Shown piece after piece: positions 1 to 5,540 of a stretch of 5,540 nt of DNA (its first letter is position 1; each line of letters begins with the position of its first letter). The notes under the pieces are model-generated. The model was not told the DNA's origin. It was given only the letters and a program-made list of their open reading frames with translations, and ran no database searches. Source of the DNA: Bacillota bacterium (GTDB lineage: Bacteria > Bacillota > Clostridia > Acetivibrionales > DSM-2933); assembly GCA_023441845.1 (NCBI GenBank), contig JAEZNF010000024.1:1-5540 (forward strand), read 5' to 3'. The translations under genes were made by a program, and so were the position numbers.

Positions 1-102
1 TCTTTTTTCTTTTATTTATACCATCACTTTTTTCATTGTTGCAAATGTATTTTATGTCAACCATTCGATGCTATTTAACTCCTGATTATTCCAATTGTAA
101 AG
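1..102. other. Non-coding 3' flank of the large secreted protein gene
   Basis: This stretch follows the TGA stop (103-105). It is AT-rich, with minus-strand purine runs near its end, and shows no convincing hairpin with a U tract. The terminator of the large gene, if intrinsic, probably lies beyond the window. Confidence 0.5.
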
Positions 103-3100
103 TCAATTACGCCACGCTGCACTAGTATCATTATCTCCACTATTGCCGTTGATACCAATAAAGTCAGCCGGAGACAACAACTCTACTTTACCGACTGAGC
201 TGACAAGGCGCTCTTTTTCATCCGGAGTTAATGTTATAATTATTTTCTTGGCAAAATTTCCGGAAGAATTGGCTACTTCTGTATTGTTCATGTCAAACGC
301 AGTAACTGAGGAGACGTCTGTCGCTTGAATCACATATTCCCCTGCTGCATGTCTAACTGTTATTTTGATACCGGCAAGAGCCGAAGCTGCGTCTGTACCG
401 GTTATGTCAGTACTTGTTTTGAATTCCTGATTCATTGTTATTGTAATCTTACCTGTATCGGCATTGTATGTAACTGCATCCGGTGCAACTTTTTTAGATG
501 CAGTTGTATTGATTGCGAACTGCTTTATTATTGGGGAAGACCCGTCTTTAACCTGGGCAGTACCCGTTGCATTGTAAATGTTTGTATTGAACAAAATATA
601 AGCAGCAGCAGTTCCTTTTAATATAGGAGTATTTAAAGTAATTGTGGCTGTCTTGTCTATTGTATCATAATTTATCTGGACAATATGAAGAGCAGATGAG
701 AAGTCTAAACCTGGCTCATATCCCATCTTAAGAGGTGTTTCTCCTCCTATTGAATTAGCCAGTGAGTAATTAGCCGGATTTACGACATCGGATTTATTCA
801 TAAGACAAGGATAGTATATTCTTATAGTTTTTTCATCCGTCATTACTGCGTATACATCCTTGATATCGTCAGGTATTGTTGAAACGCCTGCAAAAGGCCG
901 TAATTGCTGCAATCCCGGTGCTACGGTATCTTCGTCTTTCATGCCGACATAACCGATACCCACGGTTTGTTTGTCTTTAATTATGTCATTTGGTACACCA
1001 ACTGCAGGGTTCAAATTCAAGTAATAAGCACCACTCTTTAATGCACTTGAAAGTTTGAAATCAAAAGCTTTTCGAGTTTCATCAACCTCTGATGGATTTG
1101 ATAAAGTAATTGCACCGCTTGTACCATAATCTCTTGTAGAATTAATATCTGCAAATGTATCTAATGTACCGTAGACAGGCATGTTAAAATATACTCTGAC
1201 TGTCATGCTGTTTAATGCAGCAACGTTTTTGACCAGAATTCCCTCCGGATAATTTGAAATAGGATTGAAGGGCAACTCTCTACTGTCTGCTGCAAACTTA
1301 AGTGGGTCTCCTATGAGCTTTAAAGATCCTTTACTAAATGCAGAAGGAGTGTCTATTCTTACTGTCAGTACGTTCTTATTGTCTGAATCCTGGTACACAT
1401 ATTCATTCATATCTTCCAAATCAACAGGTATATTGCCGTTTACTGAATAAAACAATGCATTGTCGGCTAACGTATTTGCTTTACTGTCCCATATAGGACC
1501 GTCTATTTCATTATCTCTTACATCCCTGTCAAAGTATATTCTTAGTGTCTGATTGTCAACAGGAAGTACTCCTGTCATTTGAGGTAGTTGCTTCTGAAAT
1601 ACCCTACCGACAAATGTGAGGCTGATACTTTGAGCATCCATCGGAATGCCGTCAGTATTTACCAAACCATTTACTGTCAGTGTGTATATTCTACCTAAAT
1701 AAAGTTTCGGTATAGTCAATTTTACCTTGTTTGGTTGATCTAGTAAAAATTCCGCTTTTTCAGGATATCCTACGTCACCACTTATTGAATAGCGTGATAC
1801 ATCCGTTGCATTATAACCCACATTCCGGTCAAATGATACCAATATTTCTGTGCCGGATGTTCCAATGTATTCGATGCTTGTAATAGCTGTGATTCTTTTA
1901 TTTAACAAACCGGTTCCCATAAAATTTGAATCATTACTTGCCTGAGAAATGGAAGCACCTTCGGTTGAATAAAGGTTTTCTGCTACAAGTTTATACAACA
2001 GTGCACCCGACATATTACTACTATCTATTGTAAAAATTACAAATCTGCTTGCAATCTCGTCTGATGGTAGCATGTTACCATCCCTTCCAATATCCCCTTC
2101 CTTTGCCATCCTTACCGAAGATATAGTCACTGGATATTTAGCACCATAAGCTTCTCTGATCTTGAAATTATTTAAAATAACGGTATCCGGATCAAGACTT
2201 TTACTAAATTCTGCAATAACACTTTTCAAATCGGACATTTGTACATTAATAATTTTCAATGCATCCGGATCGTCAAAAGTTTGTGTAATTATATCATTTG
2301 ACACTCCTGGAAAGTTCGAAAAACATAGTTCTATAGTATTTCCTGCTAAATCTGTTATGTTTTCAATAGTTATAGAGTAAAGTGTAGAGCTCCGCATATT
2401 CTCTACAGTAATTGCTAGAGCATCCCTTCCGTGGTATTTTACATTTTTAATTAAAAGCTTAGACCTGGTTCCGTACATCTCAGATATTTCAATTTGTGAT
2501 CCGGTAATACAGATTGGTTCGGAGAACTTTACTATAACCTCGTTATTACCTGTAGCAAAAATATCTTTAATGGTAGGTTTTACATTATCAATCTTTTTAA
2601 AGTTCAAATTTTCAGTAAGGTTTTTATGTTTTAATGTGTATACAACTCCTTGCTTAATGTCGGAACTTAATGTTAATATTACTGTACTGCTGAAGGAATC
2701 GGACTCATCCAGTTTTGCCGAAAGAACATTTGTAATTTTACCAGACTGATCTTTTACAACAAATTCATTTACTTTAAGTTCCGATGGGATAACATTTGTA
2801 CCGAATCTTATCCTTATAGACTTACTGTTTAAGGCCTCCGGTTTCATGGATGATGAATTTAATTCCGTGCCGGTAAAATTGAAACTTAATTTGTTCTTAT
2901 AAATAAGGGTATAAGTATATCCGGGTACTTGGTTTTGTGTAGAAAGAATGATTATTTTTTTGCTGCCGTCCATGAGCCTGATACTGTTAATTTTCAATCC
3001 GGAGTTGATAGAAAAATCATCAACATTACATTTAGAGACCTCATTATCAAACGCAACAGCAACTTCGTTATTACTCAACGCACTTACTTGAATTGGAGTG

Positions 3101-4293
3101 CAAATGGATGCAGGTAGCTCATCTGTTGCAGTAACATATTCGGATAACTGACTTTCGGCAGTTTGATTTATGGCGCAAATGGCAAAATTATATGATTTCT
3201 TCACGTTCAGACCGCCGATAATCATTGAATTACTATTAATATCTGTAACAGGGACAGTTACAAGGTTACTTTTATCATTATTGCTGTAATAGAATATTTT
3301 ATATCCTTCGGCTGCTGTTGACCATTGCTGCATCTTAGTCAAAGCTTCCCATGAAACCTTTACTATTCCACGGTTATTTTCCATATATTGCGCAGATAAA
3401 CCGGACACTTTAATAGATTTTAACATTTCGTCCCGTCCGGGAGCACTGGTAAATTTGTATTCATTCCCATCGTATTTAAGTGTGTAAATTTCCCCTGATG
3501 TTTGATAATCAGTCTGCAATTCAAAAACATTATCAGTATACTGCTTTAAGCCGGCACCATATATTGTCAAACCATCAACAGAAAATTTATCTTTGTCCAA
3601 TGATCCTATGCTTCTGCTGAAAGTTACCTCAACAGTATCGTTATCTACTGCATTCAGATATAGTATTCCGGGTAAAGGAGTTACATCATCGCGGCAACTG
3701 CCAATATATGTATTGAAATGGTTTGCGACTATAAGAACATCCTCCATATTAACCTTTTCATCCTTGTTTAAATCAGCGTCGCTATTGTATCTTTCATCCT
3801 TGGCCGTAGCATTATATGAATGTGAGATGGCAACTATATCACGTAGGTTTATTGCGTTATCCTGTTCACCGTTAATTACCATATCCCCGGCATAAATTAA
3901 AATCGGGCTTTCCGAGGTGCTGATTTTTAGTTCATGCTGTACATATGAGTCACAGGGAGTAATAACATTGGTTAAGACCCTCTTAAGGTAGTTTGGTTTA
4001 CTTATAATAAGCGAATAGCCGGTATCGGACCGGGGCACATCATTTATTTCAAAATAACCGTTTTCACTAGTAACAGATGATAGTTTCAGTCCATTAACTT
4101 CAACTTTAAAGCCCGATTTTATCTGTGATGAAACTTCCTTCTCATAGTTAAAATCAGCACTTACATATCCTGTTAATTTTATGGTTGAATCTTTTGTTTC
4201 TTCACTTGCGAATGTCTCCTGAATTAAGACAGGCAGAAACAATAATGTTAACAATAGAGATAAGACAGTAATTTTTTTTGTTTTTTGATACAT
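103..4293 (-). CDS. Secreted protein with N-terminal X module-type II dockerin and ten Ig-like modules plus one FN3-like module
   Basis: Numbering is from the ATG at 4293, giving 1396 residues. The in-frame ATG at 4308 is rejected because it overlaps the Shine-Dalgarno AGGGGAG. Residues 1-29 are a signal peptide (YQKTKK, hydrophobic core, TFA|S). Residues 39-125 resemble the X module of CipA (LTGYVSADF, GFKVEV, NGYFEI, YLKRV). Residues 133-198 are a dockerin with calcium loops N141/E143/D145/N149/D152 and D174/N176/D178/N182/D185. Ten Ig-like modules of SbsA/Big_5 type follow at about 206-285, 397-475, 480-567, 571-668, 680-795, 801-896, 901-1010, 1019-1117, 1125-1262 and 1268-1390, each opening with a strand such as NDTVEVTF or NSMTVRVYF and most closing with a YTLxx-type strand. 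An FN3-like module lies at 290-390 (VKVSWEA, EGYKIFYY). No catalytic, cohesin, SLH or LPXTG element is visible. Inferred role: non-catalytic surface component held by a type II cohesin. Export and docking are well supported; the function of the Ig array is unknown. Confidence 0.93.
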   Translation of the reverse strand: MYQKTKKITVLSLLLTLLFLPVLIQETFASEETKDSTIKLTGYVSADFNYEKEVSSQIKSGFKVEVNGLKLSSVTSENGYFEINDVPRSDTGYSLIISKPNYLKRVLTNVITPCDSYVQHELKISTSESPILIYAGDMVINGEQDNAINLRDIVAISHSYNATAKDERYNSDADLNKDEKVNMEDVLIVANHFNTYIGSCRDDVTPLPGILYLNAVDNDTVEVTFSRSIGSLDKDKFSVDGLTIYGAGLKQYTDNVFELQTDYQTSGEIYTLKYDGNEYKFTSAPGRDEMLKSIKVSGLSAQYMENNRGIVKVSWEALTKMQQWSTAAEGYKIFYYSNNDKSNLVTVPVTDINSNSMIIGGLNVKKSYNFAICAINQTAESQLSEYVTATDELPASICTPIQVSALSNNEVAVAFDNEVSKCNVDDFSINSGLKINSIRLMDGSKKIIILSTQNQVPGYTYTLIYKNKLSFNFTGTELNSSSMKPEALNSKSIRIRFGTNVIPSELKVNEFVVKDQSGKITNVLSAKLDESDSFSSTVILTLSSDIKQGVVYTLKHKNLTENLNFKKIDNVKPTIKDIFATGNNEVIVKFSEPICITGSQIEISEMYGTRSKLLIKNVKYHGRDALAITVENMRSSTLYSITIENITDLAGNTIELCFSNFPGVSNDIITQTFDDPDALKIINVQMSDLKSVIAEFSKSLDPDTVILNNFKIREAYGAKYPVTISSVRMAKEGDIGRDGNMLPSDEIASRFVIFTIDSSNMSGALLYKLVAENLYSTEGASISQASNDSNFMGTGLLNKRITAITSIEYIGTSGTEILVSFDRNVGYNATDVSRYSISGDVGYPEKAEFLLDQPNKVKLTIPKLYLGRIYTLTVNGLVNTDGIPMDAQSISLTFVGRVFQKQLPQMTGVLPVDNQTLRIYFDRDVRDNEIDGPIWDSKANTLADNALFYSVNGNIPVDLEDMNEYVYQDSDNKNVLTVRIDTPSAFSKGSLKLIGDPLKFAADSRELPFNPISNYPEGILVKNVAALNSMTVRVYFNMPVYGTLDTFADINSTRDYGTSGAITLSNPSEVDETRKAFDFKLSSALKSGAYYLNLNPAVGVPNDIIKDKQTVGIGYVGMKDEDTVAPGLQQLRPFAGVSTIPDDIKDVYAVMTDEKTIRIYYPCLMNKSDVVNPANYSLANSIGGETPLKMGYEPGLDFSSALHIVQINYDTIDKTATITLNTPILKGTAAAYILFNTNIYNATGTAQVKDGSSPIIKQFAINTTASKKVAPDAVTYNADTGKITITMNQEFKTSTDITGTDAASALAGIKITVRHAAGEYVIQATDVSSVTAFDMNNTEVANSSGNFAKKIIITLTPDEKERLVSSVGKVELLSPADFIGINGNSGDNDTSAAWRN
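3700..4179 (-). other. X module-type II dockerin coding segment
   Basis: This segment encodes residues 39-198 of the large secreted protein. As I recall the C-terminal X-dockerin II of A. thermocellus CipA, the shared points in order are: GY(I/V)xxDF, GFKVE, NGYFEI near the end of the X module, YLxRVxxNV, GDxV before the first loop, DNxINLxD, FNAT, and INMQDIMIV against VNMEDVLIV in the second helix. In CipA this pair binds type II cohesins of cell-surface anchoring proteins, with the X module supporting the dockerin. Here it sits at the N-terminus, directly after the signal peptide, instead of at the C-terminus. Domain assignment is from motif reading, not from a profile search. Confidence 0.85.
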
Positions 4294-4298
4294 AGATA

Positions 4299-4305
4299 CT
4301 CCCCT
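4299..4305 (-). promoter_or_regulatory. Ribosome binding site that decides the start at 4293
   Basis: The minus strand reads AGGGGAG, then five bases (TATCT), then ATG at 4293. The upstream in-frame ATG at 4308 overlaps this site and has no comparable purine block before it, so it is unlikely to be the start. The choice removes five residues (MRGVS) and leaves a normal signal peptide beginning MYQKTKK. Confidence 0.85.
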
Positions 4306-4355
4306 CATTTCAAATGAAATTATTTGTTTGTAACTGGTTATCTACCAATATACCT

Positions 4356-4384
4356 ATTATATATAATTTTCGTAATATTTTCAA
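4356..4384 (-). promoter_or_regulatory. Sigma-A promoter of the large secreted protein gene
   Basis: On the minus strand TTGAAA (4384-4379) is followed by exactly 17 bases and then TATAAT (4361-4356). The -10 matches consensus fully and the -35 matches in five of six positions. Transcription would begin near 4349, giving a leader of about 55 bases before the ATG at 4293. The gene therefore probably has its own promoter and does not depend on read-through from the GH9 gene. Confidence 0.8.
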
Positions 4385-4393
4385 GCTATAGCT
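4384..4393. promoter_or_regulatory. Perfect 10-bp palindrome abutting the -35 box (possible operator)
   Basis: AGCTATAGCT is a perfect palindrome that overlaps the first base of the -35 box of the promoter at 4356-4384. The position would suit a regulator binding next to RNA polymerase. A 10-bp palindrome can arise by chance in AT-rich DNA, and no second copy was seen in this window, so the call is tentative. Confidence 0.25.
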
Positions 4394-4654
4394 AAATAAT
4401 GAAACCTGGTGCATCTCAAACAATTATATTAATGGCAGAAGCAAATTTAATTAAACAATTAGCATTTTAAGTAATCCTGTTGCAGTCAGTGTAGGTAATA
4501 TTAGGAGGAAAGTTTTCGCACGCTAATACATATAACTGCAATTATATTGACAATAAAGCAGGAGTGAGAGTTAGTGTTTAAAATGCTTTTTCAGGTATGG
4601 ATATAAGATGCATACTGTCAGCTTTTTAATGTAATGATAGCCTTAGAATGAAGA
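4394..4654. other. Non-coding spacer upstream of the large secreted protein gene
   Basis: No frame on either strand here reads like protein. The minus-strand reading that continues to 4618 is only the out-of-frame tail of the broken gene at 4655-5114. Apart from the concentric inverted repeats at 4461-4587, I see a weak bulged hairpin near 4592-4615 and nothing else that I can support. Confidence 0.6.
4461..4587. repeat. Concentric inverted repeats (127 bp), possible structured RNA or remnant element
   Basis: Five arm pairs are nested in order: 4461-4470 with 4578-4587 (AGCATTTTAA, perfect 10 bp), 4475-4479 with 4559-4563 (TCCTG/CAGGA), 4480-4486 with 4535-4541 (TTGCAGT/ACTGCAA), 4499-4504 with 4523-4528 (TATTAG/CTAATA), and 4508-4511 with 4514-4517 (GAAA/TTTC). 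As plus-strand RNA the outer stem extends to 13 pairs (4461-4473 with 4575-4587) through two G-U wobbles that would be mismatches in minus-strand RNA, and the right arm runs into TTTTT (4587-4591). AGGAGG lies near the centre at 4503-4508. No coding frame, flanking target duplication or convincing promoter was found. It could be a small RNA, an eroded mobile element, or partly chance. Confidence 0.4.
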
Positions 4655-5114
4655 TTAGTAATGCTGCTCAGGAATAAAATCCGTTTTATTTTTATCAGCA
4701 ACAGCAATACGTCCAAACACATCCTTTTTGTATATTTTTGCATCCTTACCCAACCCGTTATAATCAGTGCCTTATTAAGCTGCGTCTGCAGTGGATTATT
4801 ATTCTTCAGCCGTTTGGAAAGTGTCTGTGGTGTGTAGCCCTTACCGTTTAACTTATACTGGAGATCGGCAAGTTCGGTCTTTTTTACTGCCAATTGCCGT
4901 TCCCATTCGGAATGATTCCTAGCATATGAGCTCTTTTTTGCCTCCCAGTCGGCAATATCCTGCTTTTTTGTCAATCTGATTTTCTGCCCGTGAAATTTCC
5001 CTCTTTATTCCGGTAACCCCGGAGTGATACTGTTGAAGTATAAACCCATAATAAGTACAAACACTAAAAACAAAGTTAAAATTTTCTTTGTTTTCCTTAA
5101 TTGCCAAGCATCAT
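4655..5114 (-). pseudogene. Frameshifted gene for a small membrane-anchored coiled-coil protein (four apparent indels)
   Basis: An ATG at 5114 (or 5111) lies 8 bases after a good AAGGGG ribosome site, but stops after five codons. Four single-base corrections join the frames: a missing base near 5101 (ggCAATTAA), a missing G in GGGG at 5017-5020, an extra A in the A6 run at 4964-4969, and a missing G in GG at 4770-4771. The rebuilt protein has 153 residues: a basic start (LRKTKK), one hydrophobic span (ILTLFLVFVLIMGLYF), then a charged helical, coiled-coil-like stretch (IKREISRAENQI, KKQDIADWEAKK, EWERQLAVKKTELADLQ), and a tail with KLNGKGYTPQTLSKRLKN and a terminal DKNKTDFIPEQHY. The topology is bitopic with an external coiled coil; I do not recognise the family. 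The neighbouring 4.2-kb gene has no frameshift, so decay is more likely than poor sequencing, though the latter is not excluded. Confidence 0.75.
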
Positions 5115-5122
5115 AAAAACAT

Positions 5123-5128
5123 CCCCTT
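5123..5128 (-). promoter_or_regulatory. Ribosome binding site of the broken coiled-coil gene
   Basis: AAGGGG on the minus strand ends 8 bases before the ATG at 5114. A well-formed site in front of a frame that stops after five codons supports the view that a real gene once began here. Confidence 0.65.
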
Positions 5129-5163
5129 AGTTATTTTTATCTACTACCGTAGTTAAATAATTT

Positions 5164-5209
5164 TTACAAAAGCTTCATATGATTAGTGGTGTCTATCACA
5201 TGAAGCTTT
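5164..5209 (-). terminator. Probable intrinsic terminator of the GH9-dockerin gene
   Basis: In minus-strand RNA, bases 5209-5195 pair with 5183-5169 as a continuous 15-pair stem around an 11-base loop. The outer ten pairs are perfect (AAAGCTTCAT with ATGAAGCTTT), then one G-U wobble, then four more pairs. In plus-strand RNA the wobble becomes an A-C mismatch, so the structure favours the minus strand. The tail is TTTTGT, a modest U tract. It lies 41 bases after the GH9 stop codon and before the ribosome site of the broken gene. The weak tail leaves room for partial read-through. Confidence 0.65.
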
Positions 5210-5249
5210 CACATTCCTTCAGATTATGGAATTAGATTTTTTTACAATG

Positions 5250-5540
5250 TCAAACAATGGTGTTGAATTTAGCAGCGATAATCATTATATCACTCATGTT
5301 TACTGCACCGTCATCGTTCAAATCATATGCAGCAACATATCTTGAGTTACCTCGGACTGAATTAAATGCCGACGCTACAAGCATTACATCAGACATGTTA
5401 ATAGCACCGTCATGGTTTACATCAAGATTATTCCCCGGTTTAGTTGCTGTACTGTTAGCAAATGCAGTCATAAACACCAGAATTGAATTCGAACCGACAG
5501 CGTGCTCATTTGTTGTCCATTCATCGGCACTATCCAAATA
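5250..5540 (-). CDS. Glycoside hydrolase family 9 cellulase, C-terminal end with dockerin (partial)
   Basis: The frame is open at the window edge; only the last 96 codons are present, starting with TAT (Tyr) at 5540, and the true start lies outside. Residues 1-19 fit the GH9 active-site signature 2, [FYW]-x-D-x4-[FYW]-x3-E-x-[STA]-x3-N-[STA]: Y1, D3, W8, E12, A14, N18, S19. In this family the D and E of the signature are active-site residues, the Glu being the proton donor. The catalytic module ends near residue 30, as expected so soon after this motif. A short linker (TATKPGNN) leads directly to the dockerin with loops D40/N42/D44/N48/D51 and D73/N75/D77/N81/D84, both with Met-Ser at loop positions 10-11. 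There is no CBM between enzyme and dockerin. Role: secreted inverting beta-glucanase, probably cellulase, carried on a cohesin scaffold. Exact substrate cannot be read from this fragment. Confidence 0.88.
   Translation of the reverse strand, partial: YLDSADEWTTNEHAVGSNSILVFMTAFANSTATKPGNNLDVNHDGAINMSDVMLVASAFNSVRGNSRYVAAYDLNDDGAVNMSDIMIIAAKFNTIV

Noticed and set aside
30..60. TTGACA on the minus strand (60-55) as a promoter for a gene beyond the window
   Set aside because: At 16-18 base spacing the -10 candidates (CAATGA, AATGAA, ATGAAA) do not resemble TATAAT, and no start with a ribosome site follows.
4294..4308. Upstream ATG giving a 1401-residue version of the large protein
   Set aside because: This ATG overlaps the AGGGGAG ribosome site that serves the ATG at 4293 and has no ribosome site of its own.
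4307..4320. Inverted repeat ATTTCA-TT-TGAAAT just before the ribosome site of the large gene, as a translational switch
   Set aside because: The arms are short and A/T-rich with a two-base centre; such a hairpin would be too weak to claim regulation.
4503..4508. AGGAGG on the plus strand as a ribosome site
   Set aside because: No ATG, GTG or TTG lies at a usable distance and no open frame follows.
4544..4587. TTGACA at 4547-4552 on the plus strand as a -35 box
   Set aside because: No -10-like hexamer at 16-18 bases; the nearest AT-rich candidate (TTAAAAT) is about 25 bases away.
4592..4633. Plus-strand hairpin CAGGTATG/CATACTG followed by CTTTTTAAT as a terminator
   Set aside because: The stem is seven pairs with a bulge, the T tract is displaced from the stem, and no plus-strand gene precedes it.
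4964..4969. Programmed ribosomal frameshift at the A6 run
   Set aside because: A -1 slip at this run leads to the wrong frame; a +1 shift would be needed, and three other breaks in the same gene would remain.
5143..5153. ACTAC-C-GTAGT palindrome before the broken gene
   Set aside because: Only five base pairs per arm, no promoter boxes placed around it, and the downstream gene is broken.

Overview
The window is AT-rich DNA that looks like a cellulosome-producing clostridium of the Acetivibrio/Pseudobacteroides group. The basis is that both real genes encode dockerin-bearing secreted proteins, one of them a family 9 cellulase, and that start sites carry strong AGGGG-type Shine-Dalgarno sequences. 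All coding is on the minus strand, so in transcription order the window reads from high to low coordinates. Species is not determined.

Region by region. (a) 5250-5540: the last 96 codons of a glycoside hydrolase family 9 (GH9) enzyme; the window edge falls exactly on the first residue of the second GH9 active-site signature, followed by a C-terminal dockerin. (b) 5164-5209: a hairpin, perfect only as minus-strand RNA, that probably terminates that gene. (c) 4655-5114: a small gene for a membrane-anchored coiled-coil protein, broken by four apparent single-base indels; the open pieces in different frames are fragments of this one gene. (d) 4309-4654: non-coding. It holds a near-consensus sigma-A promoter for the next gene, a palindrome touching its -35 box, and a 127-bp set of concentric inverted repeats. 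(e) 103-4293: a 1396-residue exported protein with a signal peptide, an N-terminal X module plus type II dockerin resembling the C-terminus of the CipA scaffoldin, then ten Ig-like modules and one fibronectin-III-like module. (f) 1-102: a short non-coding 3' flank in which no terminator is visible.

How they fit together. The GH9 enzyme and the giant Ig-like protein are both expected outside the cell, docked to cohesins. Their dockerins share the pattern [IV]NMxD[IV][ML]xxAxxFN, which resembles type II dockerins more than the classical Ser-Thr type I dockerins of A. thermocellus enzymes. A plausible inference is that both load onto type II-like cohesins, as reported for the reversed-type cellulosome of Pseudobacteroides cellulosolvens. 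The giant protein has no visible enzyme, cohesin, SLH or sortase module, so the dockerin is its only recognisable attachment device. That makes it a candidate non-catalytic structural or adhesive component of the cell-surface complex, and it is the most interesting item in the window.
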